Positions 17,595-26,271 of a stretch of DNA of 64,000 bases are shown here, piece by piece (within the stretch, counting starts at the first letter, position 1; each line of letters starts with the position of its first letter). A program made the translations under genes and the position numbers. Where the stretch lies: NCBI RefSeq assembly GCF_016861915.1, contig NZ_BOLX01000002.1:1-64000 (forward strand), given 5' to 3'. The notes under the pieces were generated by a model, which ran no database searches, was not told where the DNA came from, and was given only the letters and a program-made list of their open reading frames with translations. This stretch comes from Apilactobacillus nanyangensis. GTDB taxonomy: Bacteria > Bacillota > Bacilli > Lactobacillales > Lactobacillaceae.

Positions 17595-18206
17595 TTGACT
17601 GAGTTTTATTTTGTTCGCCATGGTAAAACATTCGCCAATCAACAGGGGTTAAAACAGGGAACGATTAACTCTGAAATTACCTATTTATCTGACTTAGGTA
17701 AGCAACAAGCAAAGCATTTACATGATCATTTTGATGTTAGTTTTGCTGATAAAATTTACGTTAGTCCGCTTCAAAGAACGTTAGATACTGCCGATTATTT
17801 AAATGAGGGAGTGGGCTTACCAATCGAAAAAGACGAACGTTTGCTAGAAATTTCATATGGTAAGTGGGATGGTCAATCCAATGCTGAATTAATGAGAACA
17901 TATACGGAAGTGTTTGATGAAGAACTAAAGGATGTATTGCCTAGTTATGCACCACTTGCTGATGGAGAAACCTTCGAACACGTCGAAAATCGTGTCAGCG
18001 AGTTCATGGAAGAGATTTCTTCCAAGTATCCGGAAGGTAAGTTTATTCTGGTATCACACGGTTTTACTGTTAAGTCAGCCATGTTAGTCGCACTGAAACA
18101 ACAAGATGATCCGATGTCGGTGATTGAACCAGATAACACATCCGTGACAAAGATTAGATTAAAAAACAATCAATACTATGTGGATTACTTTAACCGTATG
18201 TATTAA
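17595..18206 (+). CDS. Histidine phosphatase (phosphoglycerate mutase-like) family protein
   Basis: A 203-residue protein of the histidine phosphatase superfamily. The phospho-accepting RHG motif (FYFVRHGKT) is near the N-terminus, and the second catalytic His lies in FILVSHGFTVK. A PhoE/GpmB-like broad phosphatase is more likely than a glycolytic mutase. It starts at TTG 17595, 7 nt after AAAGGAGAG. It diverges from serCA. A missing phosphoserine phosphatase in the neighbourhood makes that role conceivable, but the sequence does not show it. Confidence 0.85.
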   Translation: MTEFYFVRHGKTFANQQGLKQGTINSEITYLSDLGKQQAKHLHDHFDVSFADKIYVSPLQRTLDTADYLNEGVGLPIEKDERLLEISYGKWDGQSNAELMRTYTEVFDEELKDVLPSYAPLADGETFEHVENRVSEFMEEISSKYPEGKFILVSHGFTVKSAMLVALKQQDDPMSVIEPDNTSVTKIRLKNNQYYVDYFNRMY

Positions 18207-18231
18207 AAAAAGAGCCGATATGGCTCTTTTT
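18207..18231. terminator. Bidirectional terminator
   Basis: AAAAAGAGCC / GGCTCTTTTT, loop GATAT, between convergent genes. Confidence 0.82.
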
Positions 18232-18233
18232 AT

Positions 18234-18566
18234 TCAAACGTTTATTGTAATCTGAATTGTTAATATAATTGTGGAAAGTGATACGATAATTGTCTCATTA
18301 AATGGGAACTGACTTGCTAGTCCGATTATAAAGACTTCTATCAGTAAGATGATGAAAGAAGCTAATAATAGCTTCTTCTTATTTGCTGAAATAAAAGTAA
18401 AAATAATCTGAAATAAGTTGATAAATGTAATCAGCACTCCTAACAAAATGGTGTGCTGATTGGTGTTATCCCCAATAATTAATGGTAAAGCTATGTATGT
18501 AAATGTGAATAGGTTAATAAATGATCCGATGAGTTGGAACCCACCTGCAACAACATCTTTACGAAT
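18234..18566 (-). CDS. Small four-helix membrane protein, probable AUU start
   Basis: I do not recognise the family. From ATT 18566 it encodes 110 residues: a short basic N-terminus (RKDVVAGGFQLIGSFINLF) and four hydrophobic helices with KKK between helices 3 and 4. An in-frame TGA lies two codons upstream of the ATT, and no ATG, GTG or TTG occurs before TTG 18446, which lacks a ribosome site and would remove the first helices. AAGGAAG stands 9-11 nt before the ATT. Confidence 0.6.
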   Translation of the reverse strand: MRKDVVAGGFQLIGSFINLFTFTYIALPLIIGDNTNQHTILLGVLITFINLFQIIFTFISANKKKLLLASFIILLIEVFIIGLASQFPFNETIIVSLSTIILTIQITINV

Positions 18567-18656
18567 CTTTTTTCACTTCCTTCTATTAATATCAATCCTC
18601 ATAAAACTACCAAAAATTTTAACATTCAAAAATTAAAAAAAAGAAAGAATTTAACT

Positions 18657-19190
18657 ATGAAAAATGCTGATTTATTACTGATTGAACCAAAGAAAGATGA
18701 TTTTTCTAACTTAATTGCTAATACAACTGCGATTAAACATTATTATTCACATGTGGCAATCGTTTACGTTGATCATGGAAACGCTTATGTGATTCATGCT
18801 GTTCCTAATTGCGGAGTACTTAAACAGAGTTTGGACGAATTTTTATTCAATCGAGAAACTCAAAGAATCGACTTGTATCGAGTTACTACAGATATTGATA
18901 GTGATGTAGTAATTAATCGTGCTAAAAAGGTGATTGGAAAGCCTTATAATAATCTCTTTTTAAATCACTATGATAGTTTTTACTGTTCACAATTAGTTAC
19001 ATATGCTTTTGAACTAGAGAATTTTTTTCACTTAACCCCATTACGTTTTGGTCAAAATGGTGAAATCGATGCTAAGTGGGTTAATTATTATCAAGAGTAC
19101 GAAAGAAATGTGCCAATTGATGAAATCGGAAGTAGTCCGAATTCATTGGTTGAGTCTAACATGATTAGGTTAATTAAACATATCCAATAA
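18657..19190 (+). CDS. YiiX/YebB-like NlpC/P60 cysteine hydrolase
   Basis: A 177-residue protein with the permuted papain-like order: a His in YYSHVAIVYVDHG, then the nucleophile Cys in DSFYCSQLVTYAFE. The spacing and motifs match the YiiX/poxvirus G6R group of the NlpC/P60 superfamily, which hydrolyse amide or ester bonds. No signal peptide is seen, so it is probably cytoplasmic. ATG 18657 has a weak GAAAG site; the frame opens further upstream but overlaps the divergent gene. Confidence 0.78.
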   Translation: MKNADLLLIEPKKDDFSNLIANTTAIKHYYSHVAIVYVDHGNAYVIHAVPNCGVLKQSLDEFLFNRETQRIDLYRVTTDIDSDVVINRAKKVIGKPYNNLFLNHYDSFYCSQLVTYAFELENFFHLTPLRFGQNGEIDAKWVNYYQEYERNVPIDEIGSSPNSLVESNMIRLIKHIQ

Positions 19191-19217
19191 AAAAGAAGCC
19201 ATTACGGCTTCTTTTTT
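19189..19217. terminator. Bidirectional terminator
   Basis: AAAAAAGAAGCC / GGCTTCTTTTTT, loop ATTAC. Confidence 0.9.
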
Positions 19218-19677
19218 ATAGTTTTGGGAAATCTTTCATATCAAATAGTTGATGCTCACGGATTGTATTGTAGGTTTCACTATACCAAGCTCTTTCCATG
19301 TGTGCTTCTTTAATTTCCGGGAAATTATTTAATAACGTTTGATTAGATTCCTCGACATTATCATTTTCGTAGAAGAAAAAATCGACCATCCAATCATAGA
19401 TGCATCCGGGGATGATGTCATAGATTTTAAATGCTGCCATTTTGTATTCATCATCACTAATTTCTTGATACTTATTGTCGGCGCCCTTTTTATAAACTGT
19501 TTCCAAATCATCTATATCCAGATCTTCTTTTGAATCCTTGATATCGTATGCATAGTAGAAATCGAATTCATTTTCTAAATAATTTAACAAAGAGTCGGTG
19601 AGCTCATTTGCATAGTAGACTAAATGAGAAAGATAATCTTTGTAAGACGTTGAGGAATATTCATAATTATTAAATAT
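19216..19677 (-). CDS. Hypothetical acidic protein, possible AUA start
   Basis: Unrecognised. Coding potential clearly continues upstream of the first TTG (19590): the 29 codons before it read as normal protein (FNNYEYSSTSYKDYLSHLV then YYANELTDSL). GAGGAG lies 9 nt ahead of an in-frame ATA (19677-19675), giving 153 residues rich in Asp, Glu and Tyr. No ATG is available. It follows the GH20 gene by about 40 bp and is probably cotranscribed with it. Confidence 0.5.
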   Translation of the reverse strand: MFNNYEYSSTSYKDYLSHLVYYANELTDSLLNYLENEFDFYYAYDIKDSKEDLDIDDLETVYKKGADNKYQEISDDEYKMAAFKIYDIIPGCIYDWMVDFFFYENDNVEESNQTLLNNFPEIKEAHMERAWYSETYNTIREHQLFDMKDFPKL

Positions 19678-19718
19678 GGTAGACAGCTCCTCTATAAATA
19701 TTTTGATAGTGAATGATT

Positions 19719-20834
19719 TTAATCTCTTTGGTTTAAGAACGCATTTAAGTATTCTTGACTAAGTTGATAGTCCTTTTTGGCACTGTAAACTGGTTGTTCG
19801 ATGTTCCAAATACAAAGAGCAGAATCAATTTTTTTATTGCCAGTGTAAATGTTAGATTTATTATTATCGTCCCAAATTCTTTCATTCCACTGGGATAGTA
19901 ATTCTTTCCAGTGGAAACGGGATTTAGCAGTGAACATCTTTTTGTTGTTAATTACATATAGGTAATAATAATTACAATTAATGACCTTGAAACCATGATT
20001 AACTAGTTGTGGCAAGGTAGCTCTTAATCTAATTAATTCTTTGCGACTATCTGGGTCGCTTTGTTGACCATTTTGACTCCAGTAAAAGATAGTTATGTTT
20101 TTGTGATATTGATTGATAGTTCGTTTATGAAAACTATCATTCCAAGCAGTTAATTTATAACCTTTGTGGTTAACAAATGAATCAATTGAGTTAATATATT
20201 TAACAAAGTTATTTTCTTCAGTTTTGTTGTCTAATGATATTTCATCTGATCCTACACCAATGTGATTACCCTTGGGAAGAAGTGGTAGATATTCGGATAG
20301 GATTTTTTTAGAAAGACTTAGAGTTCCTTTCTTTGAGAGTTTAAATTCATTGTATCCATTGCGGTAGATTAATTGTTTATTTAAACGACGACCTTTTTTA
20401 GTGTAACTAAGAAGTTTTACGATGCCTTTATTGTGACCAGGTAAATCAATTTCAGGAATTAATTCAATATGTTTACTTTTTGCATAGTTAATTAAACTCT
20501 TTAATTGACCTTTACTTAAAAAAGCTTTATGAGTCTTACGATTGAAGTAGATGCCTTTTTTGACTTTTGCCTTCTTTACAGTTTGCCCCAGGTAACTATT
20601 TTCAACACCAAAACGTTCATTGTCACTTAAATGTAACAAGACGAACTTGGCTTTATTCTTCGATAAAGTATTAATGTATCCTTTGATTAATTTAGGAGAA
20701 TAATAGGTTCTCGCGCAATCTAATGTCATTCCTTTATTTCCCTGAATGTTATTAGCTGAAGTGGATATATTCGTAAAACTTATCGCAAATAGCATTGTGA
20801 TAATCGGTAGTAAAAGCCAAATTCTATGTTTCAT
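19719..20834 (-). CDS. Secreted GH20-family beta-N-acetylhexosaminidase
   Basis: A 371-residue protein: signal peptide (IWLLLPIITMLFAISFTN, cut near residue 27) followed by a GH20 TIM barrel. The opening GMTLDCARTYYS, LLHLSDNERFG, ELIPEIDLPGH and the catalytic Asp-Glu pair in HIGVGSDEIS are diagnostic. It would remove terminal GlcNAc/GalNAc from glycans or muropeptides outside the cell. It has only the catalytic barrel, without the usual N-terminal GH20b domain. ATG 20834 follows AAGGAAG. Its promoter region abuts the tracrRNA terminator. Confidence 0.85.
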   Translation of the reverse strand: MKHRIWLLLPIITMLFAISFTNISTSANNIQGNKGMTLDCARTYYSPKLIKGYINTLSKNKAKFVLLHLSDNERFGVENSYLGQTVKKAKVKKGIYFNRKTHKAFLSKGQLKSLINYAKSKHIELIPEIDLPGHNKGIVKLLSYTKKGRRLNKQLIYRNGYNEFKLSKKGTLSLSKKILSEYLPLLPKGNHIGVGSDEISLDNKTEENNFVKYINSIDSFVNHKGYKLTAWNDSFHKRTINQYHKNITIFYWSQNGQQSDPDSRKELIRLRATLPQLVNHGFKVINCNYYYLYVINNKKMFTAKSRFHWKELLSQWNERIWDDNNKSNIYTGNKKIDSALCIWNIEQPVYSAKKDYQLSQEYLNAFLNQRD

Positions 20835-20893
20835 TTCATCGCTTCCTTATAATTATATAAGTAATTATAGCATAATATTTAATTGATAATTAT

Positions 20894-20928
20894 AAAAAAG
20901 GCATCCACATTGTGGATGCCTTTTTTTA
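20894..20928 (-). terminator. tracrRNA terminator hairpin
   Basis: AAAAAAGGCATCCACA / TGTGGATGCCTTTTTTT. On the minus strand it ends the tracrRNA and forms its 3' hairpin. Confidence 0.9.
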
Positions 20929-21030
20929 TGTAATGTCCCGATAGCGAGATCAAAAATTGAAACTTAAATCGTTTGATTTTAACTTAGTATGTCATATCAA
21001 TAAGGTTTAAATGTTGGTAGCTAACCAACA
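20894..21030 (-). ncRNA. tracrRNA of the type II-A CRISPR-Cas9 system
   Basis: The anti-repeat (21009-20977, minus strand) is complementary to the CRISPR repeat: 15 bp GTATGTCATATCAAT and 7 bp AGGTTTA separated by one mismatch, then a bulge, then a TTTTA lower stem with AAGTTAAAAT, the same lower-stem/bulge design as in Streptococcus pyogenes. Downstream are small hairpins (AAATC-AAAC-GATTT) and the terminal hairpin with T-run. A promoter (TTGCAA-17-TATAAT) predicts a start near 21030. The 5' end forms a hairpin GTTGGT-TAGCT-ACCAAC before the anti-repeat. Confidence 0.92.
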
Positions 21031-21036
21031 AGAAAA

Positions 21037-21088
21037 ATTATATAACAAAAAAATTAGACTTGCAAGCGTAAGATTAAAAAAATATAAT
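21037..21088. promoter_or_regulatory. Divergent tracrRNA / cas9 promoters sharing one -35 box
   Basis: TTGCAA (21060-21065) is its own reverse complement. To the left, 17 bp away, the minus strand has TATAAT (21042-21037), driving tracrRNA. To the right, also 17 bp away, the plus strand has TATAAT (21083-21088), driving cas9. Both promoters are near consensus, and they cannot be occupied at the same time. Confidence 0.75.
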
Positions 21089-21118
21089 AAAATCATAAAT
21101 AAAATTAGAGGGGATTTT

Positions 21119-24100
21119 TTGAAAAATTATCATATAGGATTAGATATTGGTACTTCTTCTGTGGGTTTTGCAGCCAGAGACGACGAAAATAATTTAATTC
21201 GTGTAAAAGGAAAGAATGTTATCGGGGCTCGTTTGTTTGCTGAAGGTAAAACAGCACAAGAAAGAAGAATGGCTCGTACATCTAGAAGAAGGTACAACCG
21301 ACGTAAATGGAGACTACGATTATTAAATGATATATTCCATGATGAAATAGTACATAAAGATAAAGATTTTTTTAATCGATTAAAGCAATCTTCTATCTCC
21401 CCAAAAGACGATAGAAAAAAATATTTTGGTTCATTGTTATTTCCAGAATTAAGTGATAGTGAATTTTATCATAATGGAAATCAGACTATCTATCATCTAA
21501 GACATCGATTAATGACAAGCAATGAAAAAGCAGACATTAGAGAAATTTACTTAGCATTAAGACATATTGTCAAATATCGTGGTAATTTCTTGGATGATAC
21601 ACCAGTATCTTCTTTTGAAGCATCTGATTTAAAATTAGGTTCATTCATTCCTACTTTGAATGATTTGTTTGAGACTATTGATGTTAATTATGTATTTAAT
21701 TCTGAAAATACTAATCAAATTGAATCTATCTTATTAAATAATGATCTTAGAAATTCAGATAAATCAAAGCAACTTGTTGATTTGTTATATCGAAATGTGT
21801 CTGACGTAGACGATAAGTCACTGGAAAAACAATTTAATAAGTTCAGAAAAGATATTTCTAAGGAAATTGCTAAATCTTTCGTGGGTAGTAAGTTTAATGT
21901 TAACAAGTTGTTGGCATATGAAACTGATGATGGTTCCAAAATTTCATTGAGTTTTTCAGATGCATCTAGTGATGACAAGATGCTTGAACTTGCTGATAAT
22001 TTAGATGATGAAAGAATTAATATTTTAAATGCACTAAAAGTCATTTACTCTAGAGTTCGATTAAATCAAATTATTCCAAATGGAATGGGACTTTCTGAAT
22101 CGATGATTGCTTCATATGAACTACATAAAAAACAATTAAACGATTTGAAGAAATTATTGAATGTTTTACCATTTCATGAAAAATATGCTGTGAAGGTTGC
22201 TTATGCGGCATACATTGGGAATATGGATGCCCAAAAGTTTACTCAAGCAGAGTTAAGTACAATTGAATCTTTAAAAGAAAAAGATTCAATTAAAAAAGTG
22301 ATTGATTATAAAACTGGTCATATTACTAACGAATCTTTGATTAGTGTGATAAATCAAATAGTTGTCAATCCATATTTGGAGAATTCAGATTTTGAATTGA
22401 TTGATATTGTTAAAAAAATAGATCAAGATATCAAAAATGGTGAATATCTTTTGAAACAACGAAATAACCAAAATGGGAATATTCCACACCAATTACACCA
22501 AATGGAAATGGATCAAATTATTGAAAAACAAAGTAAGTATTACCCATTTTTAGGTGAATTAAATCCTAATGAAAATCGTAGACATATTGCAAAATATAAA
22601 ATTAGTGAATTAGTTGCATTTAGAGTTCCATACTATGCAGGACCATTGATTACACCTGAGGAGCAAGTCAAAACTTCTGGTGCATCTTTTGCATGGATGA
22701 AGCGCAAAGAAGATGGTGAAATAACCCCATGGAACTTTGATCAAAAGGTAGATAGGGAAGCTACGGCATCTAGATTTATTAAACGATTAACAGTTAAGGA
22801 TACTTATTTATTTAATGAAGACGTTTTGCCTGATAATAGTTTGTTATATCAACAATTTAAGGTGTTAAATGAATTAAATGTGGTGAAGGTCAATAATAAG
22901 CGTCTTAGTCAGGCTGAAAAACAAGGTGCATTTAATGACTTGTTTAAAGTAACTAAGACAGTTACAGCTAAACGATTAAAAAATTATTTAGTAAGCAATT
23001 TTAACCATTTGGATACAATTGAGATTACTGGATTGTCTGATGGAGAAAAATTCAACAATGGATTAACCAGTTATGTTGATTTCCAAAAGATTTTTGGTGA
23101 TAAGATTAACAATTTAGAATTAATGGATGATTTTGAAAGCTTAATCGAATGGTCAACTGTTTTTGAAGATAGACACATATTTGAAGAAAAAGTCAGAAAT
23201 GAAATCAATTGGATATCTGAATCTGAACTAAAGCAATTAGTCGCAAAACGTTATTCTGGATGGGGAAGATTATCATCTAAGTTATTGGTAGGTATTAACA
23301 ATGATGAAGGTAGAAACATCATTGAACAACTTTTTGAAACACCTGAGACTTTTATGGAAGCTATTTCTAGACCAGAAGTTAAGAAACAAATAGATGAAAT
23401 TAATAGTGATTTTATCAAGAATACAGATATTGAAAGTGTATTGGCAGATGCATACACTTCTCCACAAAATAAGAAAGCAATTAGGGAAACCTATAAGATT
23501 GTTAAGGATATTCAAAAAGCAATGGGAGGAAAAGCACCTGAAAGTATTTCCATTGAGTTTACAAGAAACCCTGAGGATAAGGGTGAACTAACTAGATCTC
23601 GTCATAGTGAAATTTCTAGAAAGTACAAAGAATTGTCAAAAGAAATTTCAAAAGAATTAAATGATGAATTGAAGAGTAAAAAGAATAGTATGGATATAGA
23701 TAAGTACTATCTATACTTCATGCAAATGGGTAAAGATTTGTATGACGGGAAATCAATTGATATTGACGATTTAAACAATTACCAAATTGATCACATCGTT
23801 CCTCAATCATTCTACAAGGATGATTCCTTTGATAATCGTGTATTGACTTACTATACTAACAATCAAAAGAAGGGTAATAATACTCCGTTAAATGGACTAA
23901 ACATTAGCAATGAAACACGTAAATTATGGAGCCATTTGCATGATTTAGGATTAATTAGTAAAAGAAAATATCTAAACCTAACAATGCAAGGTTTAGATTC
24001 ACTAAGCAAATACACTAAGCACGGATTTATTAGACGTCAATTGGTAGAAACTAGTCAGGTTATTAAATTAGTGGCTAATATTTTGTCTGATGAGTTTTCA

Positions 24101-25315
24101 GCTGATAATACAAAGATTATTGAAGTTAAAGCTAAGATGAACTCACAAATGAGACACTCATTTAATCTATACAAAATACGTGAATTAAATGATTATCATC
24201 ACGCCTTAGATGCATATCTAACTACTTTTATTGGTGGATACCTATATAACCGATATCCAAAATTAAGAGGGATGTTTGTCTATGGTGATTTTAAGAAATT
24301 TGATGTTAATGATGCAAATAATGTTAAAACCTTCAACTTCTTGCACGATATTACCAATCCATCTGATAAATTTGTTAACCAAATCTATGACGAACAATCT
24401 GGTGAATTAATTTTAGATAGAAAACACGCTATCGAAACAATTAAGAAAATTTATCAATATAAGTTTATGCTGATAACTCGTGAAGTATCAACAAAGGATG
24501 ACAAACTATCTGATCAAACTGTTTATTCGGCGAAGAGAATTAATAATGTAGCATCACCAATCCCAGTTAAAAAGAACAGTAACCCAGAATTATATGGATT
24601 TAGAACTGGGAATGTTGATCACCATATGGTAATTGTTAAGTATCCTAAAAAAGATAGTTTTGTTTACAAAGTTGTAGGAATTCCTATGAGATTTATGCAA
24701 GAGTTAAGAAGTTCAAAAAATCAAACAGAATACGAAAATACTTTAAATCGAATTGTTCAAGCTAAGTTAAATAGAAAGAAAATTGATTTTAGAGTGGTAG
24801 TTGATAATGTTATGTATGGTCAATTGATTCAGGATGGTGATGAAAAGTTTACACTTGGAAGTTCCACTTATAAATATAATGCCAAACAGCTAGTTATTAA
24901 TATGAAGAATATTAGAATTTTAAGTAATGAACGTTATCTTAATTCATTATCTACGGATGAAGCTAACAGTGAATTTGTTAACCTTTATAAGGAAGTCATA
25001 AAAGTTGTTAATGATAGATTCCCATTATTTGATATTAATAAGTTTAGGGAGAAATTAAACAGAGGTATTGAATATTTTGAGAAACTTCCTAATTTGAATT
25101 ACGGAAAAGAAAGTGGAAAGAAGGAAATTTTATTAAAAATTATGCAAGGATTGCACTGTGATGCTTCTATTGTTTCTATTAAAGAATTACACTTAACAAC
25201 ACCGTTAGGTCAAATACAAATACCCAAAGGTATTACACTATCTAATAATTCGATTATTATTTATCAATCACCATCAGGGTTATTTGAAAGAAAGGTTAGA
25301 TTAAAAGATTTATAA
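21119..25315 (+). CDS. cas9: CRISPR-associated endonuclease Cas9 (type II-A)
   Basis: A 1398-residue RNA-guided nuclease. RuvC-I GLDIGTSSVGFA (Asp9), an Arg-rich bridge helix (MARTSRRRYNRRKWR), RuvC-II SIEFTRN (Glu813), the HNH motif QIDHIVPQS (Asp891-His892), RuvC-III HHALDAY (His1027-Asp1031) and a C-terminal PAM-interacting region are all present, so it looks active. The start is TTG 21119 after AGAGGGG; the reading frame opens at 21011, but that stretch lies before the predicted transcription start and inside the tracrRNA/promoter region. Followed by a terminator before cas1. Confidence 0.95.
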   Translation: MKNYHIGLDIGTSSVGFAARDDENNLIRVKGKNVIGARLFAEGKTAQERRMARTSRRRYNRRKWRLRLLNDIFHDEIVHKDKDFFNRLKQSSISPKDDRKKYFGSLLFPELSDSEFYHNGNQTIYHLRHRLMTSNEKADIREIYLALRHIVKYRGNFLDDTPVSSFEASDLKLGSFIPTLNDLFETIDVNYVFNSENTNQIESILLNNDLRNSDKSKQLVDLLYRNVSDVDDKSLEKQFNKFRKDISKEIAKSFVGSKFNVNKLLAYETDDGSKISLSFSDASSDDKMLELADNLDDERINILNALKVIYSRVRLNQIIPNGMGLSESMIASYELHKKQLNDLKKLLNVLPFHEKYAVKVAYAAYIGNMDAQKFTQAELSTIESLKEKDSIKKVIDYKTGHITNESLISVINQIVVNPYLENSDFELIDIVKKIDQDIKNGEYLLKQRNNQNGNIPHQLHQMEMDQIIEKQSKYYPFLGELNPNENRRHIAKYKISELVAFRVPYYAGPLITPEEQVKTSGASFAWMKRKEDGEITPWNFDQKVDREATASRFIKRLTVKDTYLFNEDVLPDNSLLYQQFKVLNELNVVKVNNKRLSQAEKQGAFNDLFKVTKTVTAKRLKNYLVSNFNHLDTIEITGLSDGEKFNNGLTSYVDFQKIFGDKINNLELMDDFESLIEWSTVFEDRHIFEEKVRNEINWISESELKQLVAKRYSGWGRLSSKLLVGINNDEGRNIIEQLFETPETFMEAISRPEVKKQIDEINSDFIKNTDIESVLADAYTSPQNKKAIRETYKIVKDIQKAMGGKAPESISIEFTRNPEDKGELTRSRHSEISRKYKELSKEISKELNDELKSKKNSMDIDKYYLYFMQMGKDLYDGKSIDIDDLNNYQIDHIVPQSFYKDDSFDNRVLTYYTNNQKKGNNTPLNGLNISNETRKLWSHLHDLGLISKRKYLNLTMQGLDSLSKYTKHGFIRRQLVETSQVIKLVANILSDEFSADNTKIIEVKAKMNSQMRHSFNLYKIRELNDYHHALDAYLTTFIGGYLYNRYPKLRGMFVYGDFKKFDVNDANNVKTFNFLHDITNPSDKFVNQIYDEQSGELILDRKHAIETIKKIYQYKFMLITREVSTKDDKLSDQTVYSAKRINNVASPIPVKKNSNPELYGFRTGNVDHHMVIVKYPKKDSFVYKVVGIPMRFMQELRSSKNQTEYENTLNRIVQAKLNRKKIDFRVVVDNVMYGQLIQDGDEKFTLGSSTYKYNAKQLVINMKNIRILSNERYLNSLSTDEANSEFVNLYKEVIKVVNDRFPLFDINKFREKLNRGIEYFEKLPNLNYGKESGKKEILLKIMQGLHCDASIVSIKELHLTTPLGQIQIPKGITLSNNSIIIYQSPSGLFERKVRLKDL

Positions 25316-25317
25316 AA

Positions 25318-25348
25318 ATAAAAAAGACGATTATTAATCGTCTTTTTT
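25318..25348 (+). terminator. Terminator between cas9 and cas1
   Basis: GACGATTA / TAATCGTC hairpin flanked by A and T runs (AAAAAGACGAT, then ATCGTCTTTTTTT), directly before the cas1 ribosome site. Confidence 0.85.
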
Positions 25349-25365
25349 TGTGAGGAGGAGTAAAC

Positions 25366-26271
25366 ATGGGCTGGAGAAGTGTTATTATTTCGAGTCATGC
25401 TAAAATATCTTATTCTAGTAATTGTATGATTGTTCAAACAATGGAAGGAATTAATAAGATTCCTATCGATGATGTATATTTATTATTAATTAGTACAACT
25501 CAAGCAGTGATCACGACTGAACTGATTAATCGACTAAATAAAGTAAACGCAAAAATCATATTCTCTGACGAATATCAGAATCCAGCATGTGAGATTGTTA
25601 ATAATTATCCTAATAACAAAAATATTGAAAAAATTAATAAACAAATATTTTGGGATGATGGACGAAAAGAAGTACTTTGGACAAAAATAGTAACAAGAAA
25701 AATGATTAATCAATTGGCAGTTCTAAAATATAAACATAGAGATAATATTCAAGATATAAAGAATGAAATTGATAAAATTGAGATAGGAGATTCTAGTAAT
25801 AGAGAGGCAGTGGTAGCTAGAAAATATTTTAAATTGCTTTTTTATAATGATTTTAGTCGAAATCAAAATTTAGCAATCAATGCAGCACTAAACTATGGAT
25901 ATTCAATTTTATTATCTAATTTTAATCGTGAAATTGTAAGTCAGGGATTCTCAACATATATTGGTATTCATCATCATAGCTTAGAAAACACGTTTAATCT
26001 TAGTTCGGATTTAATGGAACCATTTAGGCCGATTATTGATTATTGGGTTTCATGTAAGAAGATGAATTCTCTTACTCCGGATATAAAATTCGGTCTAGTG
26101 GAAATCTTAAACATGGAAATATTTTACAAGGAGAAAGAAATGTTAGTTAAGACGGCTATTAACAAATATGTTGCAGATTGTTTTGATTATTTGAATAATG
26201 GTAAAAATTTTGATTTAAAGGTGGAATTAAAAAATGAGGTACCGGATAATGAGATTGATAATAATGTTTGA
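25366..26271 (+). CDS. cas1: CRISPR-associated endonuclease Cas1 (type II)
   Basis: A 301-residue integrase that, with Cas2, inserts new spacers. It begins MGWRSVIISSHAKISY as in subtype II-A Cas1. Metal ligands are visible in NREAVVARKYF (Glu), IGIHHHSLENTFNLS (His) and DLMEPFRPIID (Glu/Asp). A strong GAGGAGGAG precedes ATG 25366. Its 3' end overlaps cas2 by 38 nt, so the two are translationally coupled. Confidence 0.95.
   Translation: MGWRSVIISSHAKISYSSNCMIVQTMEGINKIPIDDVYLLLISTTQAVITTELINRLNKVNAKIIFSDEYQNPACEIVNNYPNNKNIEKINKQIFWDDGRKEVLWTKIVTRKMINQLAVLKYKHRDNIQDIKNEIDKIEIGDSSNREAVVARKYFKLLFYNDFSRNQNLAINAALNYGYSILLSNFNREIVSQGFSTYIGIHHHSLENTFNLSSDLMEPFRPIIDYWVSCKKMNSLTPDIKFGLVEILNMEIFYKEKEMLVKTAINKYVADCFDYLNNGKNFDLKVELKNEVPDNEIDNNV

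Noticed and set aside
17594-18206. Phosphoserine phosphatase (serB) beside serCA
   Set aside because: The protein is a histidine phosphatase, not the HAD-type SerB; a role in serine synthesis cannot be shown from sequence.
20977-21009. Isolated copy resembling a CRISPR repeat upstream of cas9
   Set aside because: It differs from the repeat in the bulge and ends, stands alone, and is followed on the minus strand by tracrRNA hairpins and a terminator; it is the anti-repeat.
21011-21118. 36-codon N-terminal extension of cas9
   Set aside because: It covers the divergent promoters and tracrRNA 5' end; homologous Cas9 begins at KNYHIGLDIG, and AGAGGGG precedes TTG 21119.
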